Numbered from the stretch's first letter, positions 21,601-36,600 are shown. The stretch: DNA of 64,000 bases from Schistosoma mansoni (GCF_000237925.1 NC_031502.1:18784909-18848908); one strand, 5' to 3'. Numbers and translations: made by a program. The notes: generated from the letters alone by a model not told the origin.

Positions 21601-24165
21601 AAACGAAGTAATTTTAATAAAGGTTTTGTAATTACTTACTGTGGATAAGTTAAATAGAAATTATTGACACAAATTGAACAGAAATATTTTCAGTGTACTG
21701 AGAATCTACTTGTTTTAAAGTAAATTGAGAGTTTTTTAGCATGGCAAGTTTGATCGTAAATGATTGTAGGACATGTCATTAAAGTCGTAAGATTGAGTAA
21801 ATTTCAATGTTTTAAACAACTTAAAAGAAGTCATAGTGCAAATTTAATATTATTTCTAGCTATTTAGAAGTGTTATCATCTAAAGTTAATAATGAAATAC
21901 AGATTGTCCGATAGGCTTTATGATACACTTATATTAGCACTACAATCTACTTGCTTAAATCAAAGTAGATAGTATTCTAAATGAACTCAAATATAAACAA
22001 ATGAAGGTTGAATGACCAGTCAAATAGCTAACTTTATTTCCGAATGATGTATTAAATACTTCGTTATTATTCTTATAATAAAAACATTAACCCACAAATT
22101 GATGATAAACATTCTCTTACAATTTCCAGAATGAACTGTAGGCTGGAAAACAATGTATAGTGGATATCTTTTACAGATTGAAACAAAGCTAAGTTACACA
22201 AGAAATCAGTTATTACGTATAACTGTTATTGTTTCACAGTTTAATTTTTTCGATTAAATGTTCTTTGTCAAAAAGAATATGACATTTTGAAACTGTTCTA
22301 TATACTCCGGAACTATGGACATGTAAGAGTCAATTCGGTATTACTAGTTGAAAATAGTTGATTAATAAATATCTACAGTTTTATAAATTCCTGTGAATTT
22401 CTTTCTAGAAACATCAAATAATTTACAAGATTTTGATGCAAGAAATGGGTTCAATTAATTGACAGATCAACTATAATGACTGAATCTTCATTGAATGCAT
22501 GTACTTGATTAGCCTCATTACGAATCAAAAAGCCGATTTCTATATTAAACTTATATGACATTTGTTCACAAATAAAGGATGTAGTTTACTGTTCAACCTC
22601 AATAATATGGTACACATAGAACATTGTGTAGAATAATTAGTTTAACTAATGGTAGTAAACAGACTTTAAAAATATAATGTAACAGAATATTGAGATTAAG
22701 AAACACTGAACTAGAATAATGGACATCATTAAAGTTGATGATTAACTGTTTGCTTGGATCTATTTAAATGATGCAAACTTCAAAAATCTAGTTGTGTGTT
22801 GATAACTTGAGTTTTAAGATAATTCATCCTATTGGTGTTGGAAATTTACGTCGTATCCATTAAGAAAAACGTAGAAATATTTTTCTGGTATTTTAATAAC
22901 ATGTAGCTATTGAGTTCTAAAAACGAGATTTATAAACTGTATGGGGCCTTACATTATATCATGATTGGTGAACTCATCCGTACATTTACTACTATGAAAA
23001 GCAACAGTGCATTAGGAAATAGGAGTAATTGATTGCTAGCTTAATTAGTTAAATTGGTATTGAATGAATAAAGTACTGGAAATTTCACTGTTGTATTGGA
23101 CGATGATCAGTGTGGTTTAGTTCAGTTTGTCGATAGTTTTCTTTAAAAGTTGAAATCAAACAGGGAATCATGAATTCATTGAAGAGAGGATTTCGTGCTT
23201 TCATGTATTTAAACCTACATTTCGCACTTCAGAAAAAGTAATTTTTACACAAGGAGTGACCTGAACATATCATTGAAGGATGCTAATTAGGCAAACTTGA
23301 TTTCTTAATGAAGTAACATTTGATAATCCCATAAAACCCTGCTGGAAAACCTCGTTTACCGTCTTTGACGACATATAGTTCTCATACTAACCATGAATTT
23401 TAAATCGTCTCTGCTCTTACAACAGTAGATTTGTTTTGTAAGTGATTTATTATACGCGAAAATTTATACTATTTTCTTACAGAAAAATGGTTTATTCACT
23501 CGTAGTCGAACTCGAAAGAAAAAATGCCGAATTATTTTTAATGATATAAATTAAAGTCCTTCGCTATGATGAATGAATATAAAGTGGGGATATGAATTCT
23601 CAAACTAAATTTATGAATCTTTGCATGCTCCAGGTAATTAAAAGAGGATTTTAGTCAGATACAAACTAAGGCCAGTTGAAGATCTGAGAGCAATAGATAA
23701 GAAGTATTTGTGGTTGAATGATTAGTGCTCATAAAATTCAGAATATTCGAGCTACCACTTTACAGGTTACAGAATGTTTTGTTCAATGTTAGCTTTAACA
23801 ATGTAAATAAAGTTCCAGAAAACAGTTTATCAAAACGGTTATACAAAATCTTAGTAGTAATCAGGCAAACATTTCATTTGTTCAAAAAACAAACTAAAGA
23901 AGTGCATGACGTATTGTAAGTTTTAATAAACCTATCAGAAAATAGGTCAAGCTCATTAATAGACATATAAAATACAGCAGCATAAAAAGCCTGATCTATT
24001 ATTGAAAGCTTTTTCTATTGTCGTTGTTTTTTTGCGAAATCCACCAATCAAAAGACCTCGAATTTACAAACTATGGGTTGAACTGAATATTAAACAATAT
24101 ATATAGATATATAATTGTCATTGCTTTTACAAATATTACGATAACAGTATAGTTTGTAATATATC
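18606..24165. other. AT-rich intergenic stretch with weak exon candidates
   Basis: On the minus strand a basic/acidic C-terminus-like frame (TTIPTTRSKSNKIGKSE, ~19035-18945) is followed by AATAAA near 18890. A further minus-strand frame (~20445-20300) reads MetKYIRKASGQICLI and HVDEIREINPAM. I recognise neither, and I could not link them by splice sites. From about 20650 the sequence is markedly AT-rich up to the TLCD4 first exon. A short TGTATG-type microsatellite is at 20235-20265. Confidence 0.25.
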
Positions 24166-27100
24166 ATGAATCCAATAGATAAATCAGATGACAGGATTAT
24201 GCTCAGATCAATAACAAACGAAACATCATTTTATTTATGGTGGATACTAATTGGATTCTTTTCTTCATTCCTAATCACTGAATTAATATCTCCAGCTGTA
24301 TCAAGAATCTATAGTAAATCTTATGAAAGTATTTCACGTAAACAATATCTAGAATGGAATGCAAGGTAACTAATTGTTAATACTGAAAATTATTGTTGGT
24401 AATATTCTATTTAAATAATCATTCATATAATGAATAAATAATCAGTGGACTACTTTTTATTAGTGTGGAATTAGTAAACGGTCGTATGGAATGTCGAACT
24501 AATATGATGATTAGATATTTTGACTTTATTCTTTCCATATATCAGTATCTCCTTAGTAAGGAAAGATGGATAGTGGCTAGCAGTGGAATCGAGGACGCGC
24601 CTTTCGTCCTATTTGGGACTCGTCAGTTGGATGTACCTGCATCTCAGAGTTGATGTTCATTCCGGGACTCGAACCCAGTACCTTTCGCTTCAAACGCCAT
24701 CGCGTTATCCACTCGGCCACTGAGTCCTGTTAGCCACTTGCTTGTGCAATGGGGTGAAGTTGAAATTTACTTAGTATTGTTTCTTTGAATCTTCCCATCG
24801 ATGTGTTAGGACTGTTGCAAACAATCAAACTCTCTGTAGAGGACTGAATCCGTGTGAGAATTTATTTACTTATTGTGCATATTAGATTCAGTAATGATGA
24901 GATGTCGAAATGGAAGTTGATTATATTTTTGATTTACTCCTCTATATGTATTACTAAGGCGATTAATAAAACTTATGATGTTTACCACCTGATTAGCTAT
25001 AGCCACTATCTTGGATTTTCATTAAATTTCGATTGTGGACAGACGTAGAATCCGGAAAGCGTGTTTCGTCCTATATGAGGCTGACTAAATGGGTCTGCTT
25101 GTATTTCGGTGTTGAAGGTCACAATGAAACTTTAATCCAATACCTTTCGCTCCAAAAAGCAACAAGTTTTCCACTGAGCCACTGAGCTCAGATAGTTGCA
25201 ACAGTTTGGATTTCTACTGCTGGGAGCCACATAACTTTGGTAAAAACTTGTGACCAAATGGTAACGTTCTTAGGATGCACAATTCCGATCGTTAACATCA
25301 TCAAAGGGTAAATACAAACTTCTATCAATCACTACTTCAGATAAGGTGAATATTTTCCAAGATCTTTTTAATTAAGGGAGAAAATGTTCATGATGGGTAA
25401 GGAAACTAGTTGTTTAATGGAATACTGCACAATTAACAACTTTTCCCTAATTCTCCTTCCCTACTAACTGAGTAGCTAATACTATTGTTAGCTATTTATA
25501 AATTTCTAACTACTTAAACAACCCAACAAAAAATCTCCATAAGCCTATTGTTTATGTGAGAAAAAATAACGGGGGCAGTATTTGAAAGCAGTTTCTGACT
25601 TCGAAATGTAAAATAACCAATCACAAGTCTAAGAAAATGTTCCACAAAAATGTTTTATCCCGTAGAAAACTAACTCGCTAAAAAAACGCTAACCAGAAAA
25701 AAATAATTCAAGCCATTTACACTCTGCCCTCCAAGTTGAAGGAAGAATTATGACGCCTCATGATGAAAGCCGAGATTCTTCGGAGGTCACGAGGCCGATG
25801 CCCCTTCTAACAACCAGAGCAACAATTGATATATGTACATGGAACGACCGGACAATGTGGGAGACCGGGAAGACCAGTCAAACAGCAGTGGAAATGAGGA
25901 GATACAAATTGGCAGTAGTCGGAATCAGCGAAACCCATTGGACACAAGCTGGACAACAAAGGCCAGGTATGGGAGAGATGCTGCTGTACTCCAGTCACGA
26001 AGAGGAAAATGCTCCACACACTCAGGGAGTTGCTCTGATGCTGTCCAGAGAAGCACGAAATGCACTTGTAGGATGGGAATCTCATGGATCCAGAATTATC
26101 AATGCATCACAATGAATGTTATCCAATGTTATGCATCCATCAATGATAGCAACGACGACGATAAAGATTAGTTTTACGAGAGGCTGCAGTCGGTCATAGT
26201 GAATCTCTCAGGAAAGTACCTAACCATCTTGATGAGAGATCTAAATGCTAAATTTGGAGTGGACAACACAGGATATGAAGATATAATTGGACGACATGTA
26301 CTAGGAGAGAGATTTGCAAATCTATGTGCATTCAACAAATTGGTTATAGGCGGCACAATATTTCCACACAAACGCATACACAAAGCTACATGAATCTCGC
26401 CGGACCACACCACAGAGAACCAGATAGATCATTTTTGTATCAACCAAAAATTCCGAAGGTCAATGGAAGATGTGAGAACCCGGAGAGGAGGTGTAATAGC
26501 TTCAGATCACCACTAGCTGGTTGTGGCCAAGATGAAACTGAAGCTAAAGAAACACTGGAAAACTGGGAAACAGCGTTACAAAGGTTCAATACAGCCTTCC
26601 AAGCTTTACAGGATCTACTGAAAGAACAAGAAACTACGATGGGGGACAACTGGAAAAGGATCAAAGAAGAACTAATTTCAACGTATCAAGAGGTTCTGGG
26701 TCGCAATTAGAGTAAAAATGGTCAACAAACTGAAGTTAATTTTTTTAATAAAAATATAGCTTTTATTAAATTACTCCAGTCATGTGGTTAATAAATCTGA
26801 TTGACAGTGAGAAGCGTCATAAAATTTAACTGCTGTTTTGGATTTACTTTTTAAGTTTAAAATACAAAAAATATTTAGTTGTGATCTGTTTCATACATGA
26901 ATCTCAAATATATTGTGATGAGTGTCAGTGTATGTCAAATTAAATACTTTAGATTGTTGTAATTAACATCACTTGCTGATCTTAGTTTAATGACTATTGA
27001 TGACTACGAAGTACTGGACAGCTGTTTCAGCCAAGTATGAGACTCCCCGGCAGTGCTCATTCACGACTTCACGGCGGAGTAAACCTAGGATCTTAGGTCT

Positions 27101-30100
27101 CACCGCGATATCAGTATGTAATGTTAAATAATAAAAAAAATCAACATCCTCCTTAAACTCTTTACATTGTCAGTCTGTAGAAAGCATGCGGCATAAAGTT
27201 TGTGCAAATACCATATAAAGTTATCCAAGTCATATAAAAGATAGATTGGAACCAGATTAAATTCAATCGTTTAACTGTCCTGTACTTCTAAGATTTACGG
27301 AGATAAGTATGACCAGATAATTAACATCCCTAAAGAGAAAAACCTAGCAAATCTCATTGTTTTTTATTTTCCAGTTAACATTAACCCTAATGAAAACTTT
27401 TAATTGATAAAACAACCTATTTTCATAGTTGAAATCGTGAGTCAATTGAAGATAGACCACCGTGGAGAACCTGGAAGCACTGGACGGCCGTTTCGTCCCA
27501 TTGTGAGACTCCTCAGTAGCGCGCATCCACGATCCCGCCTCGCGAGATTCGAACCCAGGACATTTCACTCTCGCGCGCGAGCGCTTGACCTCCAGACCAC
27601 TGATCCGGCATCCAACGATGTTAATGTCTAACGTCAACCGATCCATGAAATCGTGGATACTCACTGCTGAGGAGTCCCACAATAGAACGAAACGGCCATC
27701 CAGTACTTCCAGGTTCTACACGGTGGTGTAGCTTCAATTGACTGATGATCTCAACTATTCAAATAAATTTTGACTTCGTTACAACCCACTTCAGACTGAC
27801 CTGTCTTTGTGCCTATTAATTTTCTTCAAAATTAATATGCCTCATAATGTCTTATCATTTATTTCAAGTTGGGATGAATTCCATTTTCAGCTAAGCAAAC
27901 CCATGTTATATGGTTTGAAGTCAATCCCATTCAAGTTGAAATTTGAATTCACTAAGTAAACAATAAGTTTTTAAAATGCTTCATAGTTTTGTTGTCGGAC
28001 GTACTAGTTTGAGGCGACCGCTTAAACTTAATGCTAAATCCATTTGAGTTTCGTATTTGATGAGAAAAATAATGTAGTTACACTAAATTCAAGGCTAATT
28101 CTGAACTCTAATACAATTTTCATAGTGTACTGAAGTTGTGACAAAAAATTGATTTTTTTTTGAGATGCACTTCATCGTAAAAACATATACCATAAAAATT
28201 AATAAAGCAACCCGTGAAAATACCAATGACTAAAAAAACAACCGTAGTAAATAATCATTTTATTTGTTCTGGCAGTTGGGAATACTACGATCAATCTATA
28301 AAGTGGTATTATTTACTTGAATCTTGCCATTGATGTTTACGACTGCGATTGATCAGTCTATTATTGGCATATGTGCATACTGTGCATATTGCCTCGATAT
28401 TGCTGATGAGTCCCAAACAGGACGAAACGCGCGTCCTGAATTACACTGCCAGCCACTATCCATCTTTGCTTATAGTCTGTAAAGTGTTTTAATGATTGTA
28501 TAGTATGCATGTAGAAACTGAATAGATAATAGAAATTGATGTCAGTCAGTATTTCCTGACTAAGATAAGAGCTATGGCCCATTGTTCACATTTATGAAAA
28601 TGACACATTTGAAAGCTTAACAGAAATGTTAAACCATTGTGGATACAAAGTGAAATCGGTACTACAAAGTAACAAATTGTGCATTCAACTAGTTTGTGGA
28701 AATGGTGATACGTAGTCCTTATTTCAGGTCATTATTCATCTTAATGTTAATTGAACCTTTAAATAGATCTAATCCCATTAAGTTGTGATTATTATCATAT
28801 CTTGTCATTTGATATTATAAGGATGTCTGTGAAGGTTATGACTCAACTGCTAAGATTCATACTAGCTTTTTCATGCCATAAAAATCAGTTGACCATTTTA
28901 TTATTGTTTAATAAACTTTTATTAACAATTCTTTTGGTGTTGATTTTTCTTCAATCAAATTAGATGGCTATCAACAGTGCATTCCATCTTCATTTTACTG
29001 ATCAGTTTCTACTGTTTACTATTCAACAAGAAAATGCATGAAGATAAATTCTTGTAATACAAATTAATTCCTAAAGTTTGTTTTATGCATAAATTTACTT
29101 TTATAAATCTGATATTGACAAATTGATGCCACTGTTTAACAGTGATAATCTTAGGTGTATATATAGATCTATATGTATACTAGAGAACAAGTAATGGGTT
29201 TTTGAATTTGATAGTCAACATTACGAGTATGAACAGCCTTTTCGCCAGTATACATTCGTAAACCTAAGATCAGCTCGTGATGTAAATTGTAAAATACAAG
29301 AATCTCTACAATAAGGTATAATAAATTAGTCCAATATTAAGTTTGTATTCGTGTCTACGATATAGTAGGAAAGAAGTGAAACTGAGTTCATTCATGTAAT
29401 AAAACAGGTTCTTATTGTAGGTTGTAAAATAATACTTCTGTATGAATCTGTTTTGTTAAAGATTGAACACATTACAATGTGTACAAAACTCTTGTAGTTC
29501 TTAAACTGAATGATAAGATCATAGTTGATGATATCTTATAGTTGGATTGATTACTCTGATAATAAATGATTTTCTGTTTAAGTTTACTAACGAATAAATC
29601 AATCTATTCAAAGCTGAAAACGTTTTAGATCTTTTTTTAAACAAATTTTTAGATTTTGTTAAATTTAATTATAAAAACAATTATTAAATGTCCTAATTAT
29701 GACCTACTTGTTAAGGTTGTCTATCTTAGGTGTTAGGGGTAACATAAATCACTCCGTTACCGATGCAGCTATGAACAATTTATTTTATAGCTCATATAAT
29801 GAATTCCATAGTTAGATCTTTAGAGTTATGGGAGCTTCAGTTTACGTATAATTTTGTTTTAATCATTTATTCTTTATTATTTTACTGGAATGCTTTAAAA
29901 CTGATATGCATATCACACACACACCTTCCAATACACCTTGCTTTAATTACACAAAGTTAATACTACGAGCGAGAATAAAGGATTTAGAAAATATGAAGAT
30001 CTGAAACGGAAATTAACATAAAAGAACTAATACGAGTTTGATGTGAGAACGTATTCAGTCTCTCAGTGAGCCACAAATCTGTAATCGATGAATAGAGGAT

Positions 30101-33100
30101 TCCGAAAAATTACCAGTCAAACACCTTATCCCCCTCATGCAATTGAATTCACTTTAAGATGAAAATCACTTGAATTATGTTAATTTGAAAGCTTTTACAA
30201 TTTGGAAACAAGTATAAGTCTTCGACAAATTTATATATTGTTGATCCCGTACATATAGTTCATTTACTTTATAAAGGCCTATATATAGTTCATATATATT
30301 GAAATAAATACTTACAAATTATCATTAAAATAGATTCAAGCATATATTTTGATGCTTAGCTTAATTCTATTTTTAGTGATTAATTAGGAACTGATAAACT
30401 CACGTTTTTCCGATCACGAAATAAGGTTATTCAGCATGATCGGTATTATTATCATGTTGTTATTTGGTCTAAAATACATGTTGTCAATGCAATCGAGTTC
30501 ATGAATTAATTGATTTAATGGATTTGTAATTAGGTAGTTGTTTATGCACTTAATTTACTAGTAATGTAATACTCATGGCACGTATATACATATTTTACAG
30601 GATGGGATATAATTAATAGGACCGGATGAGAAATATAAAAGGAGATAAGAGTATTTTAGTACTTGTGTAAGTTTGTGCATTATATTCATCAACTTAGTGT
30701 GTGCATCAGTTATCATAAATTACAAGGCATCACGTACATAAATTTCGTTCCACTTCTTCAGGAGTATCAACCTCACTGAGTATTAAACTCAAACCGCTGA
30801 AGTTTCATGAAGAATATGTGGATATTAGTTAGAGCAGTTATCTAGGGAAGCGAATGTATTAGATTTAAGTAGTTATAGAATGAATAGTATTCACTGGTGT
30901 TTATAAAGTATCCCTAAGGGTTATCTAGGGACTTCTAGATTTTTTAATCGATTCTACAACTACTATTAATTCATGATAATAAGTCTAGTTGTTACTTTTT
31001 AAAAAATTCTCCATTAGCATGTGACTCGCATATTTTATTACTAATAGATAATATTAAAACACAAAAAAGCACGTTTTAAAATCCCCTTACCTTCACAATT
31101 TAAAGCCCATTCACTTGAAATTCATCTAAAGTACTCTGAGTAAGTTTGACAAAGGATGAAAGATCAGTAACGAGTTCACACTAACTAATTTCTATTGAAC
31201 TGGAAATATAAACCTTTGTAAGCTTTACAAAGTCCATTCACATCCATGAATTTTGAAAAAAACAGATGAATGAGATGGTTTGTAAAATAATATATAAAAA
31301 GCAACTTTTCCATCGGTGTTGCTAAACACTCTGGGTTTGAAGCTGAAGGATGTAAAACGAATGAGAAATGTTAAATCAGAAGACAACATTATTTGACCAA
31401 CTCTTCGTTTTCAAGAGTCCTTAAGTTCATGGCAGTTAAGAATAGTACTGAATGTTTCATGAATTAATGTAATCCACTTCCTCAGAGTATATAAATAACC
31501 GAAATAAGTTAACACGAGTTTAAGCAGTATTACTTGTGTACTCTGAAGAAGTGGCTTACATTAAGTCATGAAACCTCGGAAAAACAATTTTTCTGCTCAT
31601 TGGGATATAACAAAAATATATTTATTTATATATATTATTTAAATATATTATTTAATAATTGTTTCAGAATCTGCTCGCTAACTTTTGTTATCTCGATAAA
31701 CAAGTCATTAAAGTATCTTTGTTCTTGATTTGAGCTCACTGTTGTTGAACACTGTTTTGTTAAAATAATTCAACTTGTCAAATAGAGCCGTGATTCGAAA
31801 CCTGAGTAGGTTTGAAAGGTAAACTATTTGTTAACCGAGTATTCATTAAAGAGGTCACTCAAAAGCAGAGTGAGATAGATGCGAAGCGACTTTAACATGT
31901 TTTATGAAATAATTCAAATGAATTTGTTTATCTCACTTTTGTTTTATCACTTGTTTTCAATACTCATTTAGCTTTACGTATTTTTAACTTACCAATTTTT
32001 CACACATTATTTTAATCCTTCAACAAAATATCCCTAAATTATGGTGTAAACAATAACGTCAATAAAAATCAATGCAAAACAACCAATTTAGTTACTCAGA
32101 TTTCTTAAGCAACTTTGGAATGTGTATATCTTGTGGTTATATGATTTATGGTAAGTAACAATTCTTAGGTAAATACAATTTCCTTCTGTTTGCTTTTTTT
32201 CAACCACCTATGATCAATAACTTTTGATTCCAAATGTAATTGTGCGACCTTTATAAAAGTCAAGGTCACAATGAGATTTAATTTATGGGATACAACAAAA
32301 CTATTGCTTTTATAGTCGATATATACTTCTGAGAAAAAAGACTGTATAAATTACCACAATTGGTTAACATTTGTCTTCTGAACTACTGTTTTAAAAATCT
32401 AACAGTGACTTCCAACAAAAGTGAATAGATGATATGTAGAACTCTAATTGATATCAAAGTAACTGAAATATCCTTTGTCCTAATACACTTAAATATAAGT
32501 CTGAATACTAGAATAAAAAATTCGATTTCAAGGATAAGCGTAAAGCCTTTCCAAGACACTCATTCAAACGCAATACCGGGAACTGAAACACAGTTTACAT
32601 TGAAAAAAGGAGAGATAATGGATTCGAAAATGTAAATTGTTCCTCATTCTGCCTTACAAATACAAGTCACCATTGTCTCTAGATGGAGCGATCCATTGGT
32701 AAAGTCCCTGACTACCTTTCTGCGTGTTTCTGAAATTACTAAGATCATGGTTTCCAAAAAAACTTTAAGCTGTTTGCATTCAACTGTTCATCAAAGCTGA
32801 CCATATCTGAACGGTCGTCAAATTCAAATTATTAATAATACTTTATCCCCCCAATCTCATTTAGAAAAATTCAGTTTCCAGAAAAATACGTTTTGTTTCA
32901 AGTTTTAGCAGTTTTAATCTTTCATAAACAGAGGATCATAAACTTATGACCTTTGGTTTTCATTACTTCTCAGTCAGTCAAGCGGTAGTGAAACGAACCT
33001 CCAATCAAATAATTTCCACAAGTTTCACTTCATTAAGTAGAAAACAATAAATATAAGTGGTTTTACAACAAGCAAGCTTTTTCCAAGGTTCACTCATTTA

Positions 33101-33580
33101 CTGTTAGAAGTCTTGTGAATAACTCATTAGCTAGTTTCCTTAATAACGTAACTACCTGAAATAAAAGATCACTAAAATTTGGGATAATTCTGTTAAAAAA
33201 AACACTGTAAACGCCTTTTATCATGATTAAATTGAATAATTATTGACTAGACGTTGTTTTCGTTAAAATACATAGTACTTCATAATCGTTCATTTATTAT
33301 TACACTTAAAAGTATCCACAAGATTGACAGACCACGTTCCAGATGGTAATATTGTGGATATTAGTATGTTTTAAATGGATTCTTTTAGCCTTGAAGTGAA
33401 TATATTTCAGAAAAGGTTTTGAGCTAAAACACTTTACACTTATCCGAAACCTTGTTTTACTGAAAGTAAACAGCTAGCAGGATGATTTGAAAGCAGGCTG
33501 TACGGTAACTGAATACCGAAGATAAAAACTATACAACATGTTTGCATTCAGCGTTTTTAGCGGCGTAAGTACCTCATGAA

Positions 33581-33629
<49 letters not shown>

Positions 33630-36600
33630 AAGCAGTAAATTAATAGTAGTTGAAATGATTAGTCTCACAGAAGTCTACATATTAATGTATGACTTTGGTT
33701 AATTGTACGATGTATGAAATCTACATAACCTGAACTACATATTACCTAGCTTCCAACATGATACAAAGAATGAAAAGTTGGTTTCCTATACTACCCAGTT
33801 AAATCCCCATGAGAAAAATATGTGTTTATTCAAACCTAAATGGTACTTGTATATTTTACGTACAACATTTATTTTATCATACTTCTTTCTGTTTATTTTG
33901 ATGCTGTTAACAAAACTTGGTAAAATACAGATTCTCTGACAATGATCATGTACTTAAAAGGTCTTTCATTATGGACTTTCGTAATCCACCATTCAGTCGT
34001 TATCTGGGGATGTTCAGCATTTTTAGTGAGTCGCACTTTTATAAGTCGATTAATTTAAGATATATTTCAATTAGTATAGTGAAAAAATTGGGTAACAAAC
34101 ATTTTGAGTGAAGAATTCAGTTAAACATGATTCCTATTGTCCATGCATTTATTTAATTATGTTGTGAAAACACTGTTCAAATCTTAACATGGATAATAAT
34201 ATTTTCTATTCCTAAGATCGAGAATTAGGAATTTTTATCATTTATTTTTGCTAATTCATCCTTTAACAAAGTCGTAGTTATGCAAACGTAATGGGAGATA
34301 AGAAGACAAATTTATACTTCACGCTTGATCGTACTTGGCATTTTTTTGAAGTGGCATAATCCATTCAAACGGTATTCAAAAATGTACTGGTATTGTAAAA
34401 CTGTACTTATTTTTAATATGCTGTATCCAGAAGACCGTTGCTACTACCTTGATGTGGTGGTCGGGCTTGCCTATAATGATGAACCAATTGAGCTATACTG
34501 GCTGCAACAATCGTTCCTCTACGTCCGACCATGTCATTCTAGGCAGGTCAGTTGAAGAGCAGTAAGACTAATGGCAGCAAACTCAAGGTCGGAAGGCGAA
34601 GTCGTACTGCTGACTGTACAGAGGTGTGACGGCAGGAAGTTGTTTCCGTCAGACAACCAACATAACAGCGATAACACAAAAATTACCCACAAAAAGGTCT
34701 TATGTGACCGACCTCAAGCAGTTGTCCATTGGGAACGTGAAATAAGGATAGAGAGTGAAGTTTGATCAGCCGTAATGAGTTGGTGTCTCACGAAATTTCT
34801 GCACCGATTCAAAAAACTCGTCTGGCTTTTGCCAAGTTACGTCACCTATGGCGAAGACGAGATATACGTCTATCAATTAAGGGATGAGTATAATGAGCAG
34901 CAGTTCATTCTTTTCTACTTTACGGCTGCGAAACGTGGCCATTAACAGCAGAAGATACTTGTAGGTTACTAGTATTTGACCATAGATGTCTTAGAAATAT
35001 TGCTCGCATCTACTGGGATCACCGGGCAAGTAATAGTGAGGTTAGACTCAGGGTATTAGGGAATGATGGCGAATCAGTTGATGAGGTTGTGAATCTTCAT
35101 CGACTGAGATGGTTGGGCCCACATGTTACTTATGCCAGAACACCAGTTACCATGACGCGCAATGCTGACTAGTATTGGAGATGGATGGAAGAAAGTTAGT
35201 GGCGGCCAAACCAAAACGTGGCATCAGTGCTTGAAGTCACTAACTTCTAGTCTGAGCCATGTTGGTGGATGCAGACTACTTGATTGGGGTCCGCGTGACT
35301 ATCGTGACCAATGGTTGAAGACTCTAAGTGACATGGCTCAGAATTGATCACAATGGCGCAGATGTATACACTCTTTATCTTCCCTTAAACTATGGGATTA
35401 AAATTGCTTCGTATCCTTCCTTCTTTCTGTACTATATCCTTATATATAATCTTTCTTTTATAAATTACCACCATAGGATTAACTACTTCTATGAATTTAG
35501 TGTTCATCTTGTTGTGCTGATGAGGCTATGGCAACTTGGACCGATACATATTTGTGCCTCGTCCTACGTTGTAGTTTTAGTGTAGTAGTTTGGTGATTTC
35601 CGTAATTTATGTCCCATACACGTCCGAAGTCTTTTCCCAATTTCCTCGCCTGGAAGTTGGTTTATACTCTCCCACAACAGGCTGTCGCTGATAGTATGCA
35701 GTATCTTGTGTAGATAACTGTTTATAAATACTTTTACCTTCTTGATGATGGTTATTTTAGTTCTTGAAGTTCCAGATCCGTACAGAAGGACTGTCTTGAC
35801 GTTCGTATTGAAGATTCTCATTTTGATGTTGGTTGACAGTTCTTTTGAGTTTCACTTCGATTGCAGAAATTCTGTCCTTGCTTTGCCAATCTTTACCTTG
35901 ACGTCTACATCAGACCCTCCTCGTTCATCGATGATGCTGTCCAGGTACGTCAAAGATTCCACCTCTTCCAGAGTTCCGCCATCAAGTGTGACTGGGTTGG
36001 TGTTCTCCGTGTTGTATTTGAGAATCTTGCTTTTTCCTCTGTGTATGTTGAGGCCTATTGATGCAGAGACTGCTGCTACATTTGCTGTCTTCGTCTGTAT
36101 TTGCTCGTGTGTATGAGATAAGAGGGCTAGGTCATCTGCGATGTCCAAATCATCTAATTGGTTCTGAGATGTCCATTGTATTTTGCGGTTCCTGTCAGAT
36201 GTCGAAGTCTTCATAAACCAGTCGACCACCGGAAGAAAGAGGAAGAGAGAGAGTATGCAGTCTTGTCTGACTCCGGTCCTTACATGAATTTGCACTGTTT
36301 CCCACCGTATGAATTTTGGATGATGTTGATGATTTTCTCAGGTATACCATAGTGTCAATGAGGTTGATGTATAGTGACGAGTGCCACTCAACTGATTGTT
36401 CAATGATGATCGGTCGATATTGTAGCTTGTATTAAAGCGAGTCTGAAAAATGGTTCTGAACGCTCATTTTCTAAGTCCTGTCATTTTTTATGTATGTAAT
36501 AATATATTTTATTTATTTATTTATTTAATCACATATATATTGGTACAAAGGGCACCGGATACATATGCGCCACACAAAATAATGAGAATGGGAGAAGGAA

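Noticed and set aside
24465-24653. 62-codon ORF as second exon of the TLCD4-like gene
   Set aside because: It overlaps the SINE and hammerhead. The true next exon (28964-29053) matches TLCD4 and the phase.
24655-24727. tRNA gene (clear A and B boxes)
   Set aside because: The ends do not pair into an ac-ceptor stem, and the same sequence recurs with a hammerhead at its 3' side, so it is a tRNA-derived SINE. The same applies at 27.55, 42.85, 48.9 and 51.27 kb.
33583-33627. TA tract as an origin or regulatory element
   Set aside because: Ordinary microsatellite in an AT-rich intron, with no surrounding motif.
35742-36116. 124-codon plus-strand ORF
   Set aside because: Antisense shadow of the SR3-like RT fragment.
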